Shown in pieces: positions 44,580 through 52,265 of a DNA stretch of 64,000 bases. Source of the DNA: Allobranchiibius huperziae (lineage in GTDB: Bacteria > Actinomycetota > Actinomycetes > Actinomycetales > Dermatophilaceae). The stretch is taken from the NCBI RefSeq assembly GCF_013410455.1, contig NZ_JACCFW010000001.1:450929-514928 (forward strand), in the 5' to 3' direction. Both the position numbers and the translations under genes were made by a program. Numbering within the stretch: the stretch's first letter is position 1; each line of letters begins with the position of its first letter. A model generated the notes under the pieces. The model saw nothing but the letters and a program-made list of their open reading frames with translations, made no database searches and was not told where the DNA came from.

Positions 44580-45533
44580 GTGTTGGACCCCAGCGCAGCA
44601 CTGCGCGCAGGCCTGCTCGGCCTGTCCCGTAACGACAAGGTGCGGCGGGTCGTGCAGAACGCGCCCGTCAGCCGGGACGTCGTACGCCGCTACGTCGCCG
44701 GCGAGGGCACCTCCGACGCCGTCGAGGCGACGACCGGACTGCACGGGCAGGGACTGCTCGGCACCCTGGACTTCCTCGGCGAGGACTGCACGGATCTCGA
44801 GGGAGCACGGCACACCCGCGACGCCTACCTCGACGTCCTGCGGGCGCTGAGCGACGCCGGGCTCACCGAGCGCGGCGGCGTGGAGGTCAGCGTCAAGCTG
44901 AGCGCCATCGGGCAGGCGCTGCCGCACGACGGCCACAAGATCGCTGTGGACCACGCGCGGGAGATCTGCGCGGCCGCGGCCGCCGCGGGCACGACGGTCA
45001 CCATCGACATGGAGGACCACACCACCACCGACGACACCCTCGAGGGCGTGCGCGAGCTGCGCGCCGACTTCCCCTGGGTGGGCGCGGTCCTGCAGGCCTA
45101 CCTGCGGCGTACCGAGGCCGACTGCCGCGACCTCGCGACCGCCGGCAGCCGGATCCGGCTGTGCAAGGGCGCCTACGACGAGCCGGGCAGTGTCGCCTAC
45201 CTCGACAAGGCGCACGTCGACCTGTCCTACGTGCGGTGCCTCAAGGTGCTCATGCACGGCGACGGCTACCCGATGGTCGCCAGCCACGACCCCCGGCTCA
45301 TCCAGATCGCCGGGTCGCTGGCCGACCGCTGCCTGCGTGCCTCGGACTCCTTCGAGTACCAGATGCTCTACGGCATCCGCCCCGACGAGCAGCAGCGACT
45401 GTCCGATGCCGGCCACCAGATGCGCATCTACGTGCCGTACGGCGACCAGTGGTACGGCTACCTCGTCCGCCGGATGGCCGAACGGCCGGCGAATGCGATG
45501 TTCTTCGCCCGCTCCCTCATCAGCAGGGGATGA
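44580..45533 (+). CDS. proline dehydrogenase
   Basis: 317 aa, single-domain FAD-dependent PRODH oxidising proline to pyrroline-5-carboxylate. TIM-barrel motifs: VSVKLSAIGQ, TIDMEDHTTTD, RLCKGAYDEP and the flavin/substrate loop YVPYGDQWYGYLVRRMAERP. GTG 44580 has a GAGGAG Shine-Dalgarno. proC, which runs the opposite reaction step from the same intermediate, overlaps by 4 nt, an interesting pairing of proline breakdown and synthesis. Confidence 0.94.
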   Translation: MLDPSAALRAGLLGLSRNDKVRRVVQNAPVSRDVVRRYVAGEGTSDAVEATTGLHGQGLLGTLDFLGEDCTDLEGARHTRDAYLDVLRALSDAGLTERGGVEVSVKLSAIGQALPHDGHKIAVDHAREICAAAAAAGTTVTIDMEDHTTTDDTLEGVRELRADFPWVGAVLQAYLRRTEADCRDLATAGSRIRLCKGAYDEPGSVAYLDKAHVDLSYVRCLKVLMHGDGYPMVASHDPRLIQIAGSLADRCLRASDSFEYQMLYGIRPDEQQRLSDAGHQMRIYVPYGDQWYGYLVRRMAERPANAMFFARSLISRG

Positions 45534-46348
45534 CCGTGTCGCGCGCCGACACCGTTGCCATCCTGGGCGCCGGGGTGATGGGCGAGGCGCTGCTCTCGGG
45601 CTGGCTGCGCGGCGGACGCGATGCCGTCACGGTCCTGATCAGCGACCGCAGCCCCGAGCGGCTCGCGAACCTGAAGGACAAGTACGCCGTGCGGGCGCTT
45701 CCCGCCGCGGAGGCGGCAGCCCAGGCGGCGACCCTCGTGCTCGCGGTCAAGCCGCAGGACATGCGCGCGCTGGTGCAGGAGATCTCCGGCGCGGTCGGCG
45801 ACAGCACGCTCGTGGTCTCCCTCGCGGCCGGCATCACCACGGCGTTCCTGGAGGCGCAACTGCCCGAGGGCACCTCGGTGGCCCGGGTGATGCCCAACAC
45901 CCCGGCCCTGGTCGATCAGGGCATGTCCGCGGTGAGCCCCGGCGCGCACTGCGACGCCGACCAGCTGGCCACAGCGACCGGGCTGCTGCAGGCCTGCGGC
46001 CGGGTCGTCGCGCTGCCGGAGCACCACCTCGACGCGGTGACCGCGATCAGCGGCAGCGGGCCAGCATACATCTTCTACGTCGTCGAGGCCATGATCGAGG
46101 CCGGCGTGCTGCTGGGGATGCCGCGCGCCACCTCCACCGAGCTGGTCGTGCAGACCCTCTACGGCGCCGCGACCATGCTGAAGGAGACCGGCGAGCACCC
46201 CACGGTGCTGCGCGAGCAGGTCTCTAGCCCGGGTGGCACCACGATGGCCGCACTGCGCGAACTGGACGACCACAAGGTCCGCGCGGCGTTCCTCACCGCG
46301 ATCGAGGCGGCGGCACGGCGCTCGGCCCAGCTGGCCGCAGGGGAGTGA
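45530..46348 (+). CDS. proC: pyrroline-5-carboxylate reductase
   Basis: Last step of proline synthesis. 272 aa; Rossmann start AILGAGVMGEALL, VKPQDM, MPNTPALV, and the C-terminal signature ISGSGPAYIFYVVEAM with SSPGGTT. ATG 45530 overlaps the proline dehydrogenase stop (ATGA). Position before a BldC-like gene and bS22 matches mycobacterial proC (Rv0500), but two genes and a repeat array are inserted here. Confidence 0.96.
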   Translation: MTVSRADTVAILGAGVMGEALLSGWLRGGRDAVTVLISDRSPERLANLKDKYAVRALPAAEAAAQAATLVLAVKPQDMRALVQEISGAVGDSTLVVSLAAGITTAFLEAQLPEGTSVARVMPNTPALVDQGMSAVSPGAHCDADQLATATGLLQACGRVVALPEHHLDAVTAISGSGPAYIFYVVEAMIEAGVLLGMPRATSTELVVQTLYGAATMLKETGEHPTVLREQVSSPGGTTMAALRELDDHKVRAAFLTAIEAAARRSAQLAAGE

Positions 46349-46405
46349 GTCGCGAGGGGTGGACGCAGCTACCCCCGGGCGCGACGGCCGTGCGAGAGTA
46401 CCCGC

Positions 46406-46972
46406 ATGACTGACATCACGGTTCGTGCTCTCGGGGAGCAGGACTGGCAGATCTACCGTGACGTACGGCTGGCTGCACTGTCCGACAGCCCCGATGCCTT
46501 CGCGGCCAGCGTCGCGCAGGAACGACAGTTCGACGACGCCTTCTGGCGACGTCGTCTGGTCCGCTCCCGCCGGTTGATCGCCGAGCGCGGCGACGACGTC
46601 GTGGGCGTCGTGTCCGTCGGGCGGTCGCCTGCGGAGGACCCCCGCAGCTGCGAGCTCTTCGGCCTCTGGGTGAAGCCCGACCTGCGTGGTCAGGGCGTCG
46701 CCTGGCAACTCGTGCAGGCGGGTGTCGAGCAGGCCGGCACCGACTCCTTCCAGTTCGTCGTCTACTGGGTGGGCACCGACAACGGCCGGGGCGTCGCGTT
46801 CGCGAGCAGCTTCGGCTTCCGTCCCACCGACGCGCGGCGACCGATGAAGGTCACCGGCGTGCCCGAGGGCACACCCGCCACCCAGGAGGAGCCGGACGTC
46901 CCCGAGGACGAGATGGCGATGGTCTACTCCCTCGGCGAGGACCCCGGCTCGGTGCCGAGCTCGGTGCTGTGA
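46406..46972 (+). CDS. GNAT-family N-acetyltransferase
   Basis: 188 aa. The acetyl-CoA binding segment LWVKPDLRGQGVAWQLV (about residues 90-106) and YWVGTDNGRGVAFASSFGF are typical. Substrate unknown. GAGAGT lies 6 nt before ATG 46406, a candidate leaderless -10. Separate from proC by 57 nt and from acuC by 24 nt; co-transcription with acuC (a deacetylase) is possible and would pair an acetylase with a deacetylase. Confidence 0.88.
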   Translation: MTDITVRALGEQDWQIYRDVRLAALSDSPDAFAASVAQERQFDDAFWRRRLVRSRRLIAERGDDVVGVVSVGRSPAEDPRSCELFGLWVKPDLRGQGVAWQLVQAGVEQAGTDSFQFVVYWVGTDNGRGVAFASSFGFRPTDARRPMKVTGVPEGTPATQEEPDVPEDEMAMVYSLGEDPGSVPSSVL

Positions 46973-46996
46973 CGCGGGACCGTCGATGACGAGCCG

Positions 46997-48193
46997 ATGA
47001 CCGCCTCGACCCGGATCGTCTGGGACGAACGGCTGACCCGGTACGACTTCGGCGATCACCACCCGATGGACCCGCGGCGGCTCGCGTTGACCGCCGTACT
47101 GGCCCGTGAGTACGGCGTCTTCGATGCCCCGGGTGTCCAGGTCACGGGGCCCTCGGACCCGACCGAGGACCTGATCCGCACGGTGCACGACGCGGCGTAC
47201 GTCGAGGCCGTGCGCGTCGCGTCCGCCGACCCCGAGCTGGCCGACACGACGTACGGGCTCGGCACGACCGACGACCCGGCGTTCCTCGGGATGCACGAGG
47301 CGTCCGCGCTCATCGCGGCCGGCACCCGCGACATCTGCGACGCGGTGTGGTCCGGTGAGGTGTCGCACGGCGTCAACTTCGCCGGCGGCATGCACCACGC
47401 GATGCCCGGAAACGCGTCCGGATTCTGCGTCTACAACGACGTGGCCATCGGGATCGAGTCGATGCTGCGGGCCGGCGCGCAGCGGGTCGCATACGTCGAC
47501 CTCGACGTGCACCACGGCGACGGCGTCGAGAAGGTCTTCTGGGACGACCCCCGGGTGCTCACCATCTCCATCCACGAGGGCCCACGCACTCTCTTCCCGG
47601 GCACCGGCGATCCGGCCGACATCGGCGGCCCGGGCGCGCTCGGCGGCGCCGCCAACATCGCGCTGCCGCCCGGGGTGGGCGACGCGGCCTGGCTGCGGGC
47701 GCTGCACGCCGTCGTACCCGGTCTGCTGCGCGCGTTCGCCCCGCAGGTGCTGGTCACCCAGCACGGCTGCGACTCCCACTATCTGGACCCGCTGGCGCAC
47801 CTGCGCCTGTCGGTGGACGCGCAGCGGACCGCGGCCGAGTCGATGCACGACCTGGCCCATGAGGTGGCCGACGGTCGCTGGGTGGCACTCGGTGGCGGCG
47901 GATACGAGATCGTCGACGTCGTCCCGCGCACGTGGACCCACCTGCTCGGGATCGCCGCGCACGCACCCATCCCGCTGGACACGGCCATCCCGGCGGCCTG
48001 GCACGACTACGCACGGATGACCTGTGGGCGGCCCGGTCCGCCGCGGATGGGCGACGGGGTGGCCGAGCACGACCGGGTGTGGTGGAAGTCCTGGGCCACC
48101 GGCGCCGACCCGAACGATCGGGTCGACCAGTGCGTGCTCGCGACCCGTGAGGCGGTCTTCCCCGAGCACGGGCTCAACGTCTGGTTCGACTGA
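46997..48193 (+). CDS. acuC: AcuC-type histone deacetylase family protein
   Basis: 398 aa, zinc-dependent class I deacetylase fold. Active-site pieces: GMHHAMP, YVDLDVHHGDGV (zinc Asp and His), TISIHEGPRTLFPGTG, and GCDSHYLDPL; C-terminal GGGGYEIVDV. In Bacillus AcuC removes acetyl groups from acetyl-CoA synthetase. Followed by a 416-nt non-coding gap holding a repeat array. Confidence 0.92.
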   Translation: MTASTRIVWDERLTRYDFGDHHPMDPRRLALTAVLAREYGVFDAPGVQVTGPSDPTEDLIRTVHDAAYVEAVRVASADPELADTTYGLGTTDDPAFLGMHEASALIAAGTRDICDAVWSGEVSHGVNFAGGMHHAMPGNASGFCVYNDVAIGIESMLRAGAQRVAYVDLDVHHGDGVEKVFWDDPRVLTISIHEGPRTLFPGTGDPADIGGPGALGGAANIALPPGVGDAAWLRALHAVVPGLLRAFAPQVLVTQHGCDSHYLDPLAHLRLSVDAQRTAAESMHDLAHEVADGRWVALGGGGYEIVDVVPRTWTHLLGIAAHAPIPLDTAIPAAWHDYARMTCGRPGPPRMGDGVAEHDRVWWKSWATGADPNDRVDQCVLATREAVFPEHGLNVWFD

Positions 48194-48200
48194 GCTCGCC

Positions 48201-48421
48201 GCAAGGGCGCCGCGTGGTCCGTTGTGGGCGCTGATCCGGTGGGGTCGTCGCTGCAAGGGTGCCGCGTGGTTCGTTGTGGGCGTCGGCGTCACTTTCAGGC
48301 GGCCTTGATCGGTACGTGGGGTGGCCGGGTGAGCGTGCCGCGGGGAGGGCGCCGCGCGGTCCGTTGCGGGCGATCCGGTGGGGTCGTCGCCGCAAGGGCG
48401 CCGCGCGGTCCGCTGTGGGCG
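48201..48421. repeat. four-copy repeat array after acuC, period about 50 bp
   Basis: A 30-nt unit (consensus start GCAAGGGCGCCGCGTGGTCC) occurs at 48201-48230, 48253-48282, 48343-48372 and 48392-48421. Units 1-2 and 3-4 are joined by a conserved spacer containing ATCCGGTGGGGTCGTCG; a unique 60-nt stretch separates the pairs. It begins 8 nt after the acuC stop, as the array after ku does. No frame is kept, so it is not coding. The rest of the gap to 48609 holds only the next gene's promoter. Confidence 0.85.
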
Positions 48422-48495
48422 TTGGCGCACGCGTAACCGGGCAGGAGGAAAAACACGCTCGTACGGCGTGTCGAGTGGACATTTTAGTCTCAAAC

Positions 48496-48525
48496 TTCAC
48501 ACAGGATGCGTTCTACCTCTAGGGT
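48496..48525 (+). promoter_or_regulatory. candidate promoter for the BldC-like gene
   Basis: TTCACA (48496-48501), 18-nt spacer, TAGGGT (48520-48525); the local DNA is AT-rich relative to the window. It would give an 80-nt leader before ATG 48610. Confidence 0.45.
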
Positions 48526-48609
48526 GCATTTCAGCACCAGCCGACCCGCACTCCTGGCCTGCTGAAAAGACCATCCGTTGCGGACCGCACAGAAAATAGA
48601 GGCCCCACC

Positions 48610-48810
48610 ATGCCGCACGAGACGCACGTGGGCGAGGTTACCTTCATGACCGTCGCCGAGGTGGCCACCATCATGCGGGTGTCGAAGATGACGGTCTACC
48701 GACTGGTGCACAGCGGCGAGCTCGAGGCCGTTCGGGTGGGACGCTCGTTCCGGGTGCCCGAGACCGCCGTGACCGAGTACCTCAGCCAGTCCTACATGGG
48801 CACCGCCTGA
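48610..48810 (+). CDS. BldC-like small MerR/excisionase-type DNA-binding protein
   Basis: 66 aa. MTVAEVATIMRVSKMTVYRLV is a winged helix-turn-helix start, then RVGRSFRVPETAVTEYL; this is the BldC/Rv0500A type, a developmental or housekeeping regulator in Actinobacteria. ATG 48610 gives the usual length; ATG 48646 is an internal alternative. bS22 follows, as in mycobacteria. Confidence 0.9.
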   Translation: MPHETHVGEVTFMTVAEVATIMRVSKMTVYRLVHSGELEAVRVGRSFRVPETAVTEYLSQSYMGTA

Positions 48811-48920
48811 ATCCGCCCGGCCGGTGCGGGAGACGGTTGATTCGGCCGCATCCCCGGCATGCCGTAGCCTGACTGGCAGCCTTTCTGAAATTTCCGATCA
48901 TCGAAGGACAGCGTTCACGC

Positions 48921-49019
48921 ATGGGTTCAGTAGTCAAGAAGCGCCGCAAGCGGATGGCGAAGAAGAAGCACCGCAAGCTGCTGCGCAAGACGCGACACCA
49001 GCGTCGTAACAAGAAGTAG
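48921..49019 (+). CDS. AURKAIP1/COX24-type small ribosomal protein (bS22-like)
   Basis: 32 aa, extremely basic: starts MGSVVKKRRKRMAKKKHRK and ends RNKK. It matches the tiny actinobacterial protein found next to the Rv0500A homologue, identified in mycobacterial ribosomes as bS22 of the small subunit. AAGGA about 11 nt before ATG 48921 and TAGCCT near 48865 as a possible -10 support expression. Short enough to be missed by automatic gene finders. Confidence 0.9.
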   Translation: MGSVVKKRRKRMAKKKHRKLLRKTRHQRRNKK

Positions 49020-49127
49020 CAGTAGGACCTACGAAGGCCCCTGTCGCCTGGCGTGAGCCGTGGCGGGCGGGGGCTTCGTCGTACGATCTGCGCACAGCGA
49101 TCATCCGCACCCGCGAGAGGGAACCCG

Positions 49128-50117
49128 ATGGCTACGACCGTGCTCGTCACCGGGGTCTCGCGTTTCGTCGGCGGACTCGCCGCGCGGGCCCTGTCGACCG
49201 ACCCGCGGATCGAGCGGGTGCTGGCCGTCGACGTCGTACGCCCTGCCCATGACATCGGCCGCGCGGAGTTCGTCCGTGCCGACATCCGCAACCCGATCAT
49301 CGGCAAGATCATCAAGCAGGAGAACGTCGACACCGTCGTGCACCTGGGCGTGATCACCACGCCGCGGCAGGCGGGCGGGCGCACGACGCAGAAGGAGATC
49401 AACGTCATCGGCACGATGCAGCTGCTCGCTGCGTGCCAGAAGGCGCCCTCGCTGCGACGGCTCGTCGTCAAGTCGTCCTCCGCGGTCTACGGCAGCTCGC
49501 CGCGCGACCCCGCGATGTTCACCGAGGACATGACGGCGCGGCGCACCCCTCCGCGCGGTTTCGGCAAGGACTCCGTCGAGGTCGAGACCTACGTACGCGG
49601 CTTCGGCCGTCGCCGGCCCGATGTCGACGTGTGCATGCTACGGATGGCCAACGTCGTCGGCCCCGGGCTGCGCACCACCTTCTCCGACCTCTTCCACCTG
49701 CCGGTGATCCCGGTGCCGTTGGGATTCGACGGCAGGTTCCAGGTGCTGCACCTGGACGACGCGATCGGCTCCATCCATGCCGCCACCTTGCGCGAGGAGT
49801 GCACGGGGGTGATCAACGTCGCCGGCGACGGGGTGCTCACCGTGCACCAGGCCGCCCGCATCGCCGGTCGCCCGACACTTCCGGTGCTGGCGCAGGCCGG
49901 GCCGCTCGTTCAGCAGTTCACCTCCCGCGCCCGGGTCGGCAACTTCTCCGCGGAGCAGATGGACCTGCTCTGCTTCGGGCGGGGGATGGACACCACAGCA
50001 CTACGTACGTCGCTCGGTTACACCCCCGAGCGCACCACACGCGAAGCATTCACCGACGTCTTCGGCGGCGACAACCGAGTGTCGGCGCTGCTGCGAGCAG
50101 GGGGAGCCCATGCCTGA
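49128..50117 (+). CDS. NAD-dependent epimerase/dehydratase (GalE2-like SDR)
   Basis: 329 aa extended short-chain dehydrogenase. The NAD loop is degenerate: TVLVTGVSRFVGGLAA (Gly-x-x-x-Phe-x-Gly type). Catalytic Ser-Tyr-Lys triad is not obvious as YxxxK, so activity on a sugar nucleotide is uncertain. ATG 49128 follows GAGAGGGAA; TACGAT (49082-49087) may be the -10. It overlaps the acyltransferase gene by 8 nt, as Rv0501-Rv0502 in mycobacteria, suggesting lipid or envelope work. Confidence 0.85.
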   Translation: MATTVLVTGVSRFVGGLAARALSTDPRIERVLAVDVVRPAHDIGRAEFVRADIRNPIIGKIIKQENVDTVVHLGVITTPRQAGGRTTQKEINVIGTMQLLAACQKAPSLRRLVVKSSSAVYGSSPRDPAMFTEDMTARRTPPRGFGKDSVEVETYVRGFGRRRPDVDVCMLRMANVVGPGLRTTFSDLFHLPVIPVPLGFDGRFQVLHLDDAIGSIHAATLREECTGVINVAGDGVLTVHQAARIAGRPTLPVLAQAGPLVQQFTSRARVGNFSAEQMDLLCFGRGMDTTALRTSLGYTPERTTREAFTDVFGGDNRVSALLRAGGAHA

Positions 50118-51165
50118 CAAGACCACCGGATCCGACGCGACAGGCGCGCGCAAGCGTCCGCCCCGCGCCGCGTTCGCCGGCGCGCGTGCCGACCGACCGC
50201 TGCGCGTCGTGCCCGACCCCGCACCGGCACCCGAGCCGAGCGGGTCGCCGTACGACATCGAGTCGATCGTCAAGCTGCTGGTGCGCACCCTGCGGATCGC
50301 CGGCTCGGCGGCAGGGCTCTCCGGTGACGACCTGGACCGGCGGATCACCAAGGCGCTCGCGTTCCTGCGGCGTCGCATCACCGGGGAGTACGAGGTCGAC
50401 GACTTCGGCTTCGACCAGGAGTTCACCGACGAGGTGTGGCTGCCGCTGCTGCGGCCCCTCTACAAGCGCTGGTTCCGCGTCGAGGTGCGCGGCATCGAGA
50501 ACCTTCCGCTCGAGGGCGGCGCGCTGGTGGTGTCCAACCACTCCGGCACGGTGCCGGTCGACGGGCTGATGGTCCAGGTCGCCATCCACGACGAGACGCC
50601 CGGCCACCGGTACGCGCGTGCGCTCGGCGCGGACCTGGTCTTCCAGTCCCCGGTGCTCGGCGATCTGGCGCGCAAGTCCGGATCCACGCTGGCGGCGAAC
50701 GCCGACGCCGAGCGGCTGCTGCGCGCCGGCGAGCTGGTCTTCGTCTGCCCCGAGGGCTTCAAGGGCGTCGGCAAGCCGTTCGGCGAGCGCTACCGGCTGC
50801 AGCGCTTCGGTCGCGGCGGGTTCGTCAGCGCGGCGCTGCGCACCGGCGTGCCGATCATCCCGTGCTCGATCGTGGGCGCCGAGGAGATCTTCCCGCTGCT
50901 GGGCAACGCCAAGAGCCTGGCCCGGCTCTTCGGCTTCCCCTACTTCCCGCTGACGCCGACCTTCCCCTGGCTCGGCCCGCTCGGTCTGCTCCCGTTGCCC
51001 AGCAAGTGGATCATCGAATTCGGCGCGCCCATCCCGACCGACAGCTTCGAGCCGGCGGCCGCCGACGACCCCATGCTGGTCTTCGATCTGACCGACCAGG
51101 TGCGCGAGACCATCCAGCAGACGCTCTACTCGCTGCTGCTGCAACGACGTTCGGTCTTCTGGTGA
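50110..51165 (+). CDS. lysophospholipid acyltransferase family protein
   Basis: 351 aa. A Pro/Arg-rich N-terminus (about 1-45) precedes a PlsC-like domain. The acceptor motif reads NHSGTVPVD: His and Asp are separated by six residues rather than the four of classic PlsC, a form usual in this subfamily. FVCPEGFKGVGK is the second motif. GTG of the glutaredoxin-like gene overlaps its end. Probably acts on membrane lipid at the cytoplasmic face together with the upstream epimerase-like protein. Confidence 0.88.
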   Translation: MPDKTTGSDATGARKRPPRAAFAGARADRPLRVVPDPAPAPEPSGSPYDIESIVKLLVRTLRIAGSAAGLSGDDLDRRITKALAFLRRRITGEYEVDDFGFDQEFTDEVWLPLLRPLYKRWFRVEVRGIENLPLEGGALVVSNHSGTVPVDGLMVQVAIHDETPGHRYARALGADLVFQSPVLGDLARKSGSTLAANADAERLLRAGELVFVCPEGFKGVGKPFGERYRLQRFGRGGFVSAALRTGVPIIPCSIVGAEEIFPLLGNAKSLARLFGFPYFPLTPTFPWLGPLGLLPLPSKWIIEFGAPIPTDSFEPAAADDPMLVFDLTDQVRETIQQTLYSLLLQRRSVFW

Positions 51166-51404
51166 GCGACGAGCCGCGCATCACCCTCATCAGCAAGCCG
51201 GGGTGCCATCTCTGTGACGATGCCCGCACGGTCATCGCCGCGGTCGCGGCCGACACCGGCGTCGGGTGGGTGGAGATCTCCATCCTCGATGATCCGGCGT
51301 TGCGCGAGCAGTACGCCGAACAGATCCCCGTCACGCTGGTGGACGGCGCCCAGCACGACTACTGGCGGGTCGACGAGAAGCGGCTGCGCGCCGCCCTGGC
51401 CTGA
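51162..51404 (+). CDS. glutaredoxin-like thioredoxin-fold protein
   Basis: 80 aa, DUF836 type. Redox motif CHLC in SKPGCHLCDDA (about residues 13-16), cis-Pro in QIPVTLVDG. GTG 51162 overlaps the acyltransferase stop as GTGA. Partner unknown. The gap that follows (51405-51584, 180 nt) holds the rex promoter and operator. Confidence 0.9.
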   Translation: MSDEPRITLISKPGCHLCDDARTVIAAVAADTGVGWVEISILDDPALREQYAEQIPVTLVDGAQHDYWRVDEKRLRAALA

Positions 51405-51484
51405 GCCCCCGACTCTTCGCCCGAACGCCCGCGAGATGCAGCAGGTGTAGTACCGCCTAGCACTTTCAGCGCTCCAGAGCGATT

Positions 51485-51513
51485 TTGTGCATGCCTTCAC
51501 AAAGTCTTATGGT
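51485..51513 (+). promoter_or_regulatory. rex-hem operon promoter
   Basis: TTGTGC (51485-51490), 17-nt spacer, TATGGT (51508-51513). The predicted start site is near 51520, about 65 nt before the rex start codon. The Rex operator covers the -35. Confidence 0.65.
51486..51501. promoter_or_regulatory. Rex operator (ROP)
   Basis: TGTGCATGCCTTCACA is a 16-bp match to the known actinobacterial Rex site (TGTG-N8-CACA). It overlaps the -35 and spacer of the rex promoter, so Rex bound at low NADH should repress its own operon; high NADH would release it. Confidence 0.8.
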
Positions 51514-51584
51514 CAGGGGGTATTACTTCCTCTGCGCAGGCGTTTGATATAGGGCCTGCCGACCTCGGGAGGAGTCGAGCGCCC

Positions 51585-52265
51585 TTGACGACCGACCCCA
51601 TGACGCGGCGGGACATCCCGGACGCGACGGTAGCTCGACTTCCGGGCTATCTGCGTGCTCTGCACCCCCTCGTATCCGCTGGTGTGGAGGTCGTGTCCTC
51701 CGAGGAGCTCGCGACCATCGCGGGCGTCCGCTCGGCTGGTTTGCGCAAGGACCTGTCCTACCTCGGCTCGTACGGCGTGCGCGGCGTCGGCTACGACGTG
51801 GAGCGGCTGGCCAGCGAGATCACCCGCCAGCTCGGCCTGCAGCACCCCTGGTCGGTCGCGATCATCGGGATGGGCAACCTCGGGCACGCGCTCGCGGCGT
51901 ACAGCGGTTTCGCCACCCGCGGCTTCAAGGTGCAGTGGCTCGTCGACCGCGACCCCGCCGTGGTGGGCACCACGATCGCCGGCATGCAGGTCGTGGACTT
52001 CGAGCAGTTCGCGGCAAGCGTGACCGAGCAGGTCATCGCGGTCATCTCCACGCCGCCGGTCGCCGCCCAGGAGGTCGCCGACGCCGTCGTGGCTCTCGGC
52101 GTGCGCTCCATCCTCAACTTCGCGCCCGGCGTGCTGAACGTCCCGGCCCACACCCAGGTGCGCAAGGTCGACCTCGCCACCGAGCTGCAGATCCTGGCCT
52201 TCCACGAGCAGCGCGGCAAGGACGACGCCCGCCTCGGCGCCGACGGGATCGAGGCCAGCGGATGA
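51585..52265 (+). CDS. rex: redox-sensing transcriptional repressor Rex
   Basis: 226 aa. N-terminal winged helix (SEELATIAGVRSAGLRKDLSYLGSYG) and a C-terminal NAD(H)-binding Rossmann domain (IIGMGNLGHALA, about residues 94-105; LVDRDP). Senses the NADH/NAD+ ratio. A TTG start at 51585 is supported by GGAGGAG 10 nt upstream; ATG 51600 is the alternative. hemA overlaps by 4 nt. The rex-hemACD arrangement is known from Streptomyces. Confidence 0.95.
   Translation: MTTDPMTRRDIPDATVARLPGYLRALHPLVSAGVEVVSSEELATIAGVRSAGLRKDLSYLGSYGVRGVGYDVERLASEITRQLGLQHPWSVAIIGMGNLGHALAAYSGFATRGFKVQWLVDRDPAVVGTTIAGMQVVDFEQFAASVTEQVIAVISTPPVAAQEVADAVVALGVRSILNFAPGVLNVPAHTQVRKVDLATELQILAFHEQRGKDDARLGADGIEASG

Noticed and set aside
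48201-48421. CRISPR-like array after acuC
   Set aside because: The spacers between units are themselves conserved, unlike CRISPR spacers, and no cas gene is near.
45458-48493. 1011-codon open frame on the minus strand across proC, GNAT and acuC
   Set aside because: Runs opposite three well-supported genes and a repeat array; no recognisable domain; typical GC-driven shadow.
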